A DNA stretch of 64,000 bases, taken from the NCBI RefSeq assembly GCF_020012125.1, contig NZ_JAIFAG010000001.1:4712001-4776000 (forward strand). The letters run 5' to 3'. The notes under the pieces were generated by a model. That model made no database searches. It was not told the DNA's origin and saw only the letters and a program-made list of their open reading frames with translations. The DNA is from Hymenobacter psoromatis. Its GTDB lineage: Bacteria > Bacteroidota > Bacteroidia > Cytophagales > Hymenobacteraceae. How positions within the stretch are numbered: position 1 is the first letter of the stretch; each line of letters opens with the position of its first letter. This document shows, piece after piece, positions 42,780 through 51,042 of the stretch. Both the position numbers and the translations under genes were made by a program.

Positions 42780-43036
42780 AAGCCATATTGCTCCGCCCTG
42801 CCATCTTCTAGTTCTTTCTTATAGTCAAAATCGGCCGGGGCTTTCAGAGAGCCATATAGATTTTGAACGGTAGCGAGCGATGGGCGCACTAGCGCAGGCT
42901 CCGGCGCTACAAGCGGCCGCACGGCCGCTTGCAGTAGCTCCGCCACCAGCTTATCCAGCTCCTGGCCGTGCCGCTGAGCGTATTCCTGGGCGGCTTGCAA
43001 TAGGTCGTCATCGAGGGTAATAGTGAGCTGAGACAT
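42776..43036 (-). CDS. Antitoxin of the PIN module (ribbon-helix-helix type)
   Basis: The 86-residue protein begins QLTITLDDDLLQAAQEYAQR, a ribbon-helix-helix DNA-binding segment like DUF6364 antitoxins, and ends with a charged tail (DFDYKKELEDG) likely to bind the toxin. It is the first gene of the pair and should repress it. No perfect promoter box is visible upstream. Confidence 0.8.
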   Translation of the reverse strand: MSQLTITLDDDLLQAAQEYAQRHGQELDKLVAELLQAAVRPLVAPEPALVRPSLATVQNLYGSLKAPADFDYKKELEDGRAEQYGL

Positions 43037-43099
43037 GGTAAAAGCAAGTTAAGAACGAAGAATAACGGCCACTGCGGCGAAGTAGTTTGCCGGCCGCGG

Positions 43100-45001
43100 C
43101 TAGTACAGCACCCGAAACTTAATGGTGTGCTCTACTTCGCGCAGGGCCTGAATCACGTCCTGGTCGTACTCGCGGTTGATGTCGGTAATCACGTAGCCAA
43201 TCAACTCGTTGGTTTTCAAGTATTGGCCTAAAATATTGACATGGTGCGCGGCCAGCACGTTATTGATGCGGGCCAGTACGCCGGGCACGTTGGCGTGAAT
43301 GTGGATGAGGCGGTGCGCCTGCTGCGTGGGCAGCTGGATATTGGGGAAGTTGACGCTCTGCTGCGTGTTGCCGGTGTTGATATACTCCATAATGCGCTCG
43401 GGCACGAACTCAGCGATGTTGCGCTGGGCCTCGGCTGTGCTACCGCCAATGTGGGGGGTAAGCAGCACGTTGGACAGGCCGCGTAGCTCGCTCTCAAACG
43501 CCTCGTGGTTGGTTTTGGGCTCGTGTGGAAACACGTCGATGGCCGCGCCGCCGAGGTGGCCGCTCCGCAGAGCCTCGGCCAGAGCTGGCACGCTCACCAC
43601 GTGCCCGCGGGCGTTGTTGATAAATAGCGCGCCCGGCTTCATGAGGGCAAACTCCTTGGCTCCGAAGAAGTCCTGATTCTCGGGCCGGCCGTCGATGTGC
43701 AGCGTTACGATGTCGGCCAGGGGTAGCATTTCTTCCAGGGTCTTGCTCTTCACGGCGTTGCCAAGCTGAAGCTTTTCAGCCGTGTCGTAGTAGAGCACCT
43801 TCAGGCCCACGGCCTCGGCCACCACCGAGAGCTGCGCCCCAATGTTGCCGTAGCCAATAATACCCAGCGTTTTGCCCCGAATCTCGAACGAGCCGCCGGA
43901 CGACTTATCCCACTCGCCGCGGTGCATCTTGGGGTTTTTCTCCGGGATGCGGCGGGCCAGCATAATTAGCTCGGCCAGAGTCAGCTCGACCACCGAGCGG
44001 GTATTGGAAAAGGGCGCGTTGAACACGGCTACCCCCTTGCGCATGGCCGACGGCAGGTCAATCTGGTTGGTGCCGATGCAGAAGGCCCCGATGGCGATGA
44101 GACGGTTGGCGGCGGCCAATACGCGCTCGGTCACGTGCGTTTTCGACCGCAGGCCCAGGATGCTCACGCCCTCGATGCGGGCCACCAGCTCGTCCTCATC
44201 GAGCGCGCCGGGCACCAGCTCCACCTGGTAGCCCTCCTGCCGAAATAGCTCGGCGGCGCGGGCATCGGGGTTTTCAAGCAGCAGCACCTTGATGCGGTTT
44301 TTGGGGTAGCTCAGGGTCATGGGTAGTTTCAGTTGGTAGAGAAATTCGTCAAAAGTGGGCAGCACCTCATCGGCGTGGGCCACCACATTTGGGCGGCTCA
44401 CGTTTTCGGTGTAGGCGTAGAAGCGGTGCGCCAGGCCGGCCTCCCGCATCTGGTAGTCGGTGTAGCCGTCGCCGAGCACGTACACCGGCCCGTCGAGGTG
44501 CAAGTCTTTCAGCTGCTGAATCTTGCCCCCGTCGCGGCTCAGCACGTTCGCGCTGTCGCAGCCCGTGATGCTACCCCCCTCATCAAAGGTGAAGGTATTA
44601 GCCAGCACGTGGCCGGGCACGATACCAAACTCGGCCACCACGGGCTCGATAAACTCTCGGAAGCCGCTGCTGACCACGTAGATGCGGTCGGCGTAGCGCC
44701 TAAAAAAGTCGCCGTTGCGCCGAATACTTTCGCTCACCTTGGCTTGCAGGTGGTCCACCAGCGGGGCCAGGTGCCGCCGGTGCGCCCCCAGTAGCGCCAG
44801 CCGCTGGCTTAGCGACTCCTGAAAGCCGATTTCGCCGGCCATGCCGCGGTCGGTGAGCGCTTTTATCTGGCTCACGCGCGCGGCCTGGTCAGGCTGGCCT
44901 TGCAGGGCAATGGCGGCCAGCTCGTCTAAGCCTTCGACTTGGGTAAAGGTGGAATCGAAGTCGAAAACGAGGTAGGGTAGAAGCGGGGCAACGTCGGGCA
45001 T
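43100..45001 (-). CDS. serA: Fused phosphoserine phosphatase-phosphoglycerate dehydrogenase (SerB-SerA) with ACT domain
   Basis: The 633-residue protein joins two serine-pathway enzymes. Residues 1-210 are a HAD phosphatase (DFDSTF with nucleophile Asp14, VVSSGF, and GDGYTDYQM). Residues 230-545 are a D-3-phosphoglycerate dehydrogenase: the NAD loop GIIGYGNIGAQLS, NNARGHVV with catalytic Arg, and LTPHIGGSTAEAQ with catalytic His. Residues 560-633 are an ACT domain (LIHIHANVPGVLARINNVL). The first and third steps to serine are thus on one chain. The ATG at 44999-45001 is used since the upstream ATG lies in a promoter-like CATCTTTG box. Confidence 0.92.
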   Translation of the reverse strand: MPDVAPLLPYLVFDFDSTFTQVEGLDELAAIALQGQPDQAARVSQIKALTDRGMAGEIGFQESLSQRLALLGAHRRHLAPLVDHLQAKVSESIRRNGDFFRRYADRIYVVSSGFREFIEPVVAEFGIVPGHVLANTFTFDEGGSITGCDSANVLSRDGGKIQQLKDLHLDGPVYVLGDGYTDYQMREAGLAHRFYAYTENVSRPNVVAHADEVLPTFDEFLYQLKLPMTLSYPKNRIKVLLLENPDARAAELFRQEGYQVELVPGALDEDELVARIEGVSILGLRSKTHVTERVLAAANRLIAIGAFCIGTNQIDLPSAMRKGVAVFNAPFSNTRSVVELTLAELIMLARRIPEKNPKMHRGEWDKSSGGSFEIRGKTLGIIGYGNIGAQLSVVAEAVGLKVLYYDTAEKLQLGNAVKSKTLEEMLPLADIVTLHIDGRPENQDFFGAKEFALMKPGALFINNARGHVVSVPALAEALRSGHLGGAAIDVFPHEPKTNHEAFESELRGLSNVLLTPHIGGSTAEAQRNIAEFVPERIMEYINTGNTQQSVNFPNIQLPTQQAHRLIHIHANVPGVLARINNVLAAHHVNILGQYLKTNELIGYVITDINREYDQDVIQALREVEHTIKFRVLY

Positions 45002-45108
45002 GGGCGCAAAGATGCGCGCCACAACACCTTATCAAAGTATTAGGTAAGCAATTAATTTATAAAAACTAACTTCCTGCCTTGGCTAATTCTGGCGCTTAAA
45101 ACAGAAAA

Positions 45109-45140
45109 AGCCGGGGGTGGGATAACTCCCACCCCCGGCT
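45109..45140 (-). terminator. Intrinsic terminator of the FadL-like gene
   Basis: AGCCGGGGGTGGGA pairs perfectly with TCCCACCCCCGGCT around a four-base loop, followed by five T residues in the minus direction. Confidence 0.85.
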
Positions 45141-45166
45141 CCTGAGTATTCCTAACTAACTGAAAT

Positions 45167-46801
45167 CTAGAAGATAAGCCCACCCGTCAAGCTGGTGGTA
45201 AAACGATTGTTAGTAATATTGACAGTGGGCGGCACGCGGCTCGCCAGCGAGTAGGGCTGGTATACGTCTTTGGTATCGAGGTAAACGCCGGCAACATCTA
45301 CAAAGAACTGCTTGGTGCGGATACCCAGACCCGCCGTGAAGTAGTTCTGTGAGCGGTCGTACACGCTGTTGAGGTAGGGGTCGGCGTAGTAGGCGTAGCC
45401 CAGTCGGGCGCGGAAAACCTCGAAGCGGCCCTCGGCTCCTACCCGGTAGTTCACCACATTCTTATAACTGTTCCCGATAACGGAGTTGGCGTAGTCGAGG
45501 CCGGCATCCGACGAGCCATCGGTAGTATTAAACTTGGCGCTGGAATAGCCAACGTACTCAATATCAGCAGTTATAAAGCCATACTTGTTGAGTAGTACCG
45601 TGGCTCCACCATTAGCCCGGAAGGGGGTAGTGATACTGTAGTCGAAGGAGCCCGGCGCGGTAGAGAGTGAGCTTACGGTGCGGGGGGCGGCATACTTATC
45701 GTTGGCCGTGAGCGAGGTGCTGTACGTGTCGGTAAGGTGGATGTAAGTGGGCGTTTGAATGGAAGCCCCGAGGCGGAGCACATCGGCAGCCCGCACAATG
45801 ACGCCCAGGCGGGCGTTAATGCCCGTGCCCGTGGTTTTGAGGTAGTCGGTAGATACGAAGTCCTGGTCGCCGCCCGAGCTTTCGCTGAACGTACTGGTAC
45901 GTGTGCGGTTCATCGACACTATTCCGACGCCCCCACCGATGTAAACCCGGTCGCGGTAGTTACCACCGTAGCCCAGGTCAAATTGCGAAAGCGAGCCCTT
46001 CGTCAGAATATCTTCCGTCTGCGTAATGGTCCCCTTGCGCGCATTACGTAGGGCAGCCGAAGCCTGAGTATTATTAGTAGGAGCGGGCGTACCTACGCGA
46101 TATATAGTGTCACCTGGAGCCCTAACAATAAGTACCTGGTCCACTAAGCCCGTGCCGTATGCCAGGCCATCGATATTAGTGTATTGACTGCTTCCCGCAG
46201 TACGGGTATTATTGTACTGATTGTAAATATCATTGACCGCTGCCTGGTAGCTGCTGGAAGTATAGTCGCTATTGTTATAAGGCTCGCGTAGGCGTTGAAA
46301 GAACGAATGGTTATCATCCGTCGAATTCTGGTAATGCACCTGCTGGTTAAAATCGGCCAGCCGGGTGAAGCCCAGTGCGAACGCCCCACCGCGCCAGTCG
46401 CTTCTTTGGTCATTATCGGCCCGCCGGGTAGCAAATACTACCCCTGCGCTCGCGATGTGAAAGCTGTTAGCAGTTGCCGAAATGGAAGGAAAGCTAGTGC
46501 CAACGGCGGCCGAATTAGCTACCTGCACCGACTTCGTAGTGCCCAGGCCCAGGCCAGGCGTCAGGGTTACCTCTGACTTGGTGTAGAAGCCCAAGCCAGC
46601 CGGGTTACTGGTCAGGTTACCAAAATCGGCGCCCAGCGACACGTTGGCCCCCGCCAAGCCCAGCGTGCGGGCCGAGCCACTGGGGTTTTGGCGCATATAA
46701 AGCAGGGCATCATCGGCGTAGCCACCTTGCGCGTGAGCCGAGAAGCTGATAGTCAGAAAAACGCCTAGCAGCGTAGCCAGGCCCATAAATGCGTGCTTCA
46801 T
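45167..46801 (-). CDS. Outer membrane beta-barrel of the OmpP1/FadL/TodX family
   Basis: The 544-residue protein has a signal peptide (ending SFSAHAQG near 26), then the family hallmark SARTLGLAGANVSLGADFGNLTSNPAGLGF, in which a plug domain is followed by a 14-strand barrel with many aromatic strand ends. FadL-type proteins move hydrophobic compounds across the outer membrane. The C-terminus ends in Phe, as expected for a barrel. The terminator at 45109-45140 follows it and that of the Gly-rich gene precedes it. Confidence 0.88.
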   Translation of the reverse strand: MKHAFMGLATLLGVFLTISFSAHAQGGYADDALLYMRQNPSGSARTLGLAGANVSLGADFGNLTSNPAGLGFYTKSEVTLTPGLGLGTTKSVQVANSAAVGTSFPSISATANSFHIASAGVVFATRRADNDQRSDWRGGAFALGFTRLADFNQQVHYQNSTDDNHSFFQRLREPYNNSDYTSSSYQAAVNDIYNQYNNTRTAGSSQYTNIDGLAYGTGLVDQVLIVRAPGDTIYRVGTPAPTNNTQASAALRNARKGTITQTEDILTKGSLSQFDLGYGGNYRDRVYIGGGVGIVSMNRTRTSTFSESSGGDQDFVSTDYLKTTGTGINARLGVIVRAADVLRLGASIQTPTYIHLTDTYSTSLTANDKYAAPRTVSSLSTAPGSFDYSITTPFRANGGATVLLNKYGFITADIEYVGYSSAKFNTTDGSSDAGLDYANSVIGNSYKNVVNYRVGAEGRFEVFRARLGYAYYADPYLNSVYDRSQNYFTAGLGIRTKQFFVDVAGVYLDTKDVYQPYSLASRVPPTVNITNNRFTTSLTGGLIF

Positions 46802-46825
46802 AAAAAGAAAGTAATGGGCAAAAAA

Positions 46826-46848
46826 GAGCCGGTCCGAGGGACCGGCTC
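46826..46848 (-). terminator. Intrinsic terminator of the Gly/Tyr-rich lipoprotein gene
   Basis: GAGCCGGTCC and GGACCGGCTC form a perfect 10-bp stem with a three-base loop, with six T residues after it in the minus direction. Confidence 0.85.
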
Positions 46849-46891
46849 GGGTTAAATCAAGCTATTGTGGGTCCTACCCCACCTTAGGTGG

Positions 46892-48295
46892 CTAGCGCCG
46901 GCCACGGCCTCCACCACCGCCGCCGCCGCCGCCACCGAAGCTGCGGCTACCCCCGCCGCCAAAGCTGCCGCCCCCAAACGAGCGGGACGGAGAGGGTTGC
47001 GAGAACGAGCGGCTCGGCTGGCTGTATGTGCGTTGCTGTGGCTGCCCTTGGCTGCCGTAGTTGTAATTGCTACGCTGGCGAGCGCCATAGTTGCCCGACT
47101 GGCTAGCATTCGTATTGGGCTGAGCCCCGTTGGCAGTTCCATTGCCGCCCCCAAAGAAGCCGCTAAAGAACCCACGCCGACCAGCAGATGCGGCATTTGG
47201 TTGCGCAGCACTGTTCAACTGCGCGCCCGAAATTGCACTCGAAGGATTGGAATAAGTAGGCTGGCCCGTAGCATTGCCAAAGTTTACGGCACGGCCGCCC
47301 CGGCCTACCGGTGTATTATTATAGGCACCGTTTGAGCCATTATTAGCGGGGTTGATAGCACTACCCGCCGGGTACAGGCCATTGCTATAATTGTTAACGC
47401 GGCCGGCACTCGAATTATTTTGGGCGTTGGGGCTCATGGTGCCATTAGTAGCATTCATGACTGCCCCACCACGGCCGGGACGCGAGCCTATCAGCACTGC
47501 GCCATTGCCTGAGGTGCCGCCTACCATACCATTTACCCCATTGGCCCGAATAACTGGGCGGCCATAATACTCGCCGCCATAGCCGTAGCCCCCACCGTAG
47601 CCGTAGCCATACCCTCCACCATAACCGCCATAGAAGGGCGAATACCCAATGCCATAGGGGTAGCCAAAGCCACCAAACCCACCATAAGGATAGCCAAAGC
47701 CACCAAACCCGCCGCCATAGCCAAACCCAATGCTCAGCCCTGAGCCATAGCCAAACGGCGAGCCGAAGCCGTAGCCAAACGGCGAACCAAACCCACCGTA
47801 GGGCGAGCCAAACCCACCACCGTAGCCATAGGGCGAAAAGCCGTAGCCAAATCCGCTGCTATAGCCGTAGGGTGAGCCATAATAGGAAGGCGCGTAGTTG
47901 TAGTTGCTGCTCGGTGCGTAGTTGTAGGAGCTAACACCCGGCCCATTATAAGGCTGGTTAAAGCCACTGGGGCTGTACGACTGCGAGTAGTTATTGCTGT
48001 AATAATCAGTGCTACCCGTTGTAGCAGCCGTGCTGCCGCCCTGGTAGTCGGGGTTGGCATCGTCGGTGGTAGCAGGGGTAGGGGCCGCCGCAGGGGTAGG
48101 AGTAGCCGCTGCGCTTGGGCCGGCGTAGTAGCCCCCGGCAGCTGGTGGGGTAGCCCCCAAGGTGGTAGTCTTGTCTTTGGACGAATAATACACACCGTCG
48201 GTCTCCGTAGAGGTCGTCAGCGCCCCGGTGGTGGCGCACCCGCCCAGAGCGAGCAGCGCCAAAGCCGGCAAAGTGGCAATGAGCAGGTTTTTCAT
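46892..48295 (-). CDS. Gly/Tyr/Phe-rich low-complexity lipoprotein
   Basis: The 467-residue protein starts with a lipoprotein signal (MKNLLIATLPALALLALGGC; Cys near 20). Residues 45-110 are Ala/Pro/Thr/Tyr-rich; about 130-260 are nearly pure Gly, Phe, Tyr, Ser and Pro repeats (GGFGSPYGGFGSPFGYG, GGFGYPYGGFGG); 270-400 are Asn/Gly-rich; the tail is Ser/Arg/Gly-rich (SRSFGGGSFGGGG, ending RGRR). The composition resembles silk-like, elastin-like or prion-like sequences that self-associate. It is probably displayed in the envelope. No known domain. The ATG at 48293-48295 gives the signal peptide. Confidence 0.8.
   Translation of the reverse strand: MKNLLIATLPALALLALGGCATTGALTTSTETDGVYYSSKDKTTTLGATPPAAGGYYAGPSAAATPTPAAAPTPATTDDANPDYQGGSTAATTGSTDYYSNNYSQSYSPSGFNQPYNGPGVSSYNYAPSSNYNYAPSYYGSPYGYSSGFGYGFSPYGYGGGFGSPYGGFGSPFGYGFGSPFGYGSGLSIGFGYGGGFGGFGYPYGGFGGFGYPYGIGYSPFYGGYGGGYGYGYGGGYGYGGEYYGRPVIRANGVNGMVGGTSGNGAVLIGSRPGRGGAVMNATNGTMSPNAQNNSSAGRVNNYSNGLYPAGSAINPANNGSNGAYNNTPVGRGGRAVNFGNATGQPTYSNPSSAISGAQLNSAAQPNAASAGRRGFFSGFFGGGNGTANGAQPNTNASQSGNYGARQRSNYNYGSQGQPQQRTYSQPSRSFSQPSPSRSFGGGSFGGGGSRSFGGGGGGGGGGRGRR
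47570..47900. repeat. Degenerate in-frame coding repeats
   Basis: Units of about 27-30 bases encoding GGFG(Y/S)P(Y/F)GGFG, for example TAGCCAAAGCCACCAAACCC on the plus strand at about 47662 and 47692, are repeated almost exactly. They could expand or contract by slippage and so change protein length. Confidence 0.65.
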
Positions 48296-48556
48296 GAGTG
48301 AGAATGCAGATACCCAGCTAAATGCCGAGTGGGTGAGTAAAGTAAAAGCGCCAGGCGTGGAGGCTACATGAAGGGCCGGCCAAACTGCCTGCTCCAGCGT
48401 AATTTGCCCCATTTGCGGCTGGGCATGGCGGGCGCACTCTTGTAACGTAATTTCGCCCCAAAACGGTGCCTTTGCGATAAAGTTACTGATACAAAACTTA
48501 TACCAGCTATGCCGGGCTAATAACCTGCATCGGCCAGCTGGCTTTTAGATGCTATT

Positions 48557-50032
48557 ATGAGCAAAAAGTTGCCTACCCGCCAGGAAGATTATTCGGCCTG
48601 GTATAATGAACTGGTGAAGCGCGCCGGTCTGGCCGAAAACTCCGCCGTGCGCGGCTGCATGGTTATCAAGCCCTACGGCTACGCCATTTGGGAAAAGATG
48701 CAGCGCCAGCTCGACGATATGTTCAAGCGCACCGGCCACGAAAATGCCTACTTCCCATTGTTCGTGCCCAAAAGCTTGTTTGAGGCTGAAGAAACTAACG
48801 CCGAAGGCTTCGCTAAGGAGTGCGCCGTGGTGACCCACTACCGCCTCCAGGCCGACCCCGACCGCCCCGGTAAGCTGCGCGTGGACCCCACCGCCAAGCT
48901 CGAAGAAGAACTCATCGTGCGCCCTACTTCGGAGGCCATCATCTGGAGCACGTATAAAAACTGGGTGCAGAGCTACCGCGACCTGCCGCTGCTCATCAAT
49001 CAGTGGGCCAACGTGGTACGCTGGGAAATGCGCACCCGGCTCTTTCTGCGCACCACCGAGTTTTTGTGGCAGGAGGGCCACACCGCCCACGCCACCGCCC
49101 CCGAGGCCGTAGCCGAAACCCGCCAGATGCTCGACGTGTACGCCGAGTTTGCGGAGGAATTCATCGCCCTACCCGTCATCAAAGGCGTGAAGACGCCCAA
49201 CGAGCGCTTCGCCGGGGCCGAGGACACCTATTGCATTGAGGCGCTGATGCAGGATGGCAAGGCGCTGCAAGCCGGCACCAGCCACTTCCTGGGGCAGAAT
49301 TTTGCCAAGGCTTTTGAGGTGCAGTTTACCAATAAGGAAGGCAGCCTGGAATATGTGTGGGGCACGAGCTGGGGCGTGAGCACCCGCCTGATGGGCGCGC
49401 TCATCATGGCCCACTCCGATGACGACGGCCTGGTGCTACCCCCCAAGCTGGCCCCGATTCAGGTCGTCATCGTGCCGATTTACAAGACCGGCGAGCTGGA
49501 TGCGCTCCTGGAGCGCATCCGGCCCATTCAGCAAGGGCTGGCGGAGCGCGGTATTTCGGTGAAAATTGATAGCCGCGACACCGAGCGGCCGGGCTTCAAG
49601 TTTGCCGAGTGGGAGATGAAGGGCGTGCCCGTGCGCCTGGCCATCGGCGCGCGCGACCTCGACGCCGGCACCGTGGAAGCCGCCCGCCGCGACACCAAGC
49701 AAAAGCTGCAGCTGCCCCTGGCCGAAGTGGTAGACAGCGTAGATAAGCTGCTGGACGACATTCAATTAAGTATCTACGAAAAAGCCAACGCCTACCGCGA
49801 GGCCCACACAACCTACGTTGAAACCTACGCCGACTTCAAAACCGTGCTCGACACGACCGGCGGCTTCGTGGTGGCGCACTATGATGGTACCTCCGAAACC
49901 GAGGAGCTTATCAAAGAAGAAACGAAGGCCACCGTGCGCTGCCTACCCCTCCATGTGGCCGACGAGCCCGGCGTGTGCATGGTGACCGGCCGGCCCAGCG
50001 CCCGCCGCGCCTGGTTTGCCAGGGCGTACTGA
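48557..50032 (+). CDS. proS: Prolyl-tRNA synthetase, archaeal/eukaryotic type
   Basis: The 491-residue class II synthetase charges tRNA-Pro. It is the short type 3 ProRS without the bacterial editing insertion: IVRPTSEAIIWSTYKNWV (motif region 2 start), LFLRTTEFLWQEGHTAHAT, GTSWGVSTRLMGALIMAHSDDDGLVLPPKLAPIQVV (motif 3 then anticodon domain) and a C-terminal domain ending VTGRPSARRAWFARAY. The ATG at 48557 gives MSKKLPTRQEDYSAWYNE. TGCCTTTG at 48467-48474 may be its -7 box (one mismatch). Confidence 0.95.
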   Translation: MSKKLPTRQEDYSAWYNELVKRAGLAENSAVRGCMVIKPYGYAIWEKMQRQLDDMFKRTGHENAYFPLFVPKSLFEAEETNAEGFAKECAVVTHYRLQADPDRPGKLRVDPTAKLEEELIVRPTSEAIIWSTYKNWVQSYRDLPLLINQWANVVRWEMRTRLFLRTTEFLWQEGHTAHATAPEAVAETRQMLDVYAEFAEEFIALPVIKGVKTPNERFAGAEDTYCIEALMQDGKALQAGTSHFLGQNFAKAFEVQFTNKEGSLEYVWGTSWGVSTRLMGALIMAHSDDDGLVLPPKLAPIQVVIVPIYKTGELDALLERIRPIQQGLAERGISVKIDSRDTERPGFKFAEWEMKGVPVRLAIGARDLDAGTVEAARRDTKQKLQLPLAEVVDSVDKLLDDIQLSIYEKANAYREAHTTYVETYADFKTVLDTTGGFVVAHYDGTSETEELIKEETKATVRCLPLHVADEPGVCMVTGRPSARRAWFARAY

Positions 50033-50080
50033 GGCAGTAATGGAGGGGTAGCCTTCACGCCCTACCCGTCCATTACTGCC
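50033..50080. terminator. Hairpin at the proS-GT2 convergent junction
   Basis: GGCAGTAATGGAGGGGTAG pairs with CTACCCGTCCATTACTGCC (one mismatch) around a roughly 10-base loop. The arm includes the stop codon of the glycosyltransferase gene (complement of 50073-50075), and the left arm starts one base after the proS stop codon. It probably ends both transcripts. Confidence 0.65.
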
Positions 50081-50894
50081 TAATGCCATAGGGCGTGAAG
50101 GCTATCCCCTCGCGTAGCACCTGCTCATAGAGCGCCTTGCTGGCTTCGGGGCGGGGTAGGAGCCGGTGGTGGCAGTGGTAGGCGACGGCAATATTGAGTA
50201 CCGGAATAATGCGCACGCCATTCAATCGCAGGCGAAATTCTACGTCCGAGTCCTCCCCAAAAGTAGGGGCCGTGTAGCGCTCATCAAAGCCATTAATGGC
50301 TTCTAAATCAGCTTTCATCACCGAGAAATTGGCCCCGAGCAGTCCGCGCTCCTTGCGGTTGAAGTAGCGTCGTAGCCAGGGCTGAGTGACGTAGAAGCCG
50401 TTCATGAAGTGGAACGTCCGCCGCGTCAGGAAATCCTTGAGCTGGCCCAGCATCACGCGCGGCTGCTGCAAGATACCCGCGCGCACTCGCTGGGGCGTTA
50501 GCAGCCGGGTAAGCCGGGCCGACATATCGATGCGCCGGCCGGCCAGGCAGCGCCCAGGGCCACCGTGGGCCAGGTGCTCGGCCACAAAGGCAGGGTGTGG
50601 AATGCAGTCACCATCCAGAAAAATAAGCTGGCCGCCCTGTGCCGCCCGCACGGAGACGTTCAGAATCCGGTTCTTCAGAAACCCGGCGTCGGGGTGCCAG
50701 TGATGGCTGAGGCGTAGGGGCGAGGTAGCTCGTAAGGCATTCAGTTGAGCAATAAACTTATCGCCCGAGCCATCGTCTGAGATAATGACCTCAAAGTCGG
50801 GCTCCGTCTGCACTTCGAGGCCAGCTACTACCAGTTCCAGAAAATCGAACCGGTTATAAACGGAGATAATAATGGATGCCTTCGGTACGCGCAT
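50073..50894 (-). CDS. Family 2 glycosyltransferase
   Basis: The 273-residue protein starts with the GT-A fold: ASIIISVYNRFDFLELVVAGLE and FEVIISDDGSGD, then the metal-binding DGD near 96 (LIFLDGDCIPHP), and the acceptor-side FGEDSDVEFRLRLNG near 220. It adds a sugar to an envelope glycan or lipid; donor unknown. The ATG at 50892-50894 is right at the family start. A TACTTTTG box only a few bases upstream suggests a leaderless transcript. It is divergent from the O-antigen ligase-like gene. Confidence 0.85.
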   Translation of the reverse strand: MRVPKASIIISVYNRFDFLELVVAGLEVQTEPDFEVIISDDGSGDKFIAQLNALRATSPLRLSHHWHPDAGFLKNRILNVSVRAAQGGQLIFLDGDCIPHPAFVAEHLAHGGPGRCLAGRRIDMSARLTRLLTPQRVRAGILQQPRVMLGQLKDFLTRRTFHFMNGFYVTQPWLRRYFNRKERGLLGANFSVMKADLEAINGFDERYTAPTFGEDSDVEFRLRLNGVRIIPVLNIAVAYHCHHRLLPRPEASKALYEQVLREGIAFTPYGIRQ

Positions 50895-50897
50895 ACG

Positions 50898-50905
50898 CAA
50901 AAGTA
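50898..50905 (-). promoter_or_regulatory. -7 box TACTTTTG for the GT2 gene
   Basis: An exact TAnnTTTG match on the minus strand whose last base is four bases before the ATG. No TTG is found at -33. If it is the promoter, transcription begins at or next to the start codon. Confidence 0.4.
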
Positions 50906-51042
50906 ACCGGGGCCGGCAGGTTGGCCAGGCGGAAGCGGGTGGCGGCGTGGAGCCCCGCACTACCTTTACGGCAGTCTGGCCGGGCACATCTACTGGTGGC
51001 ACGCGGACTTCAGTCAGGTGGCTTGCTGCCAGCATTTCCTTG

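Noticed and set aside
46865..47335. Plus-strand frames opposite the Gly-rich lipoprotein
   Set aside because: Their Ala/Thr-rich content is the direct complement of the Gly/Ser repeats; the minus frame has a signal peptide, a lipobox and a terminator.
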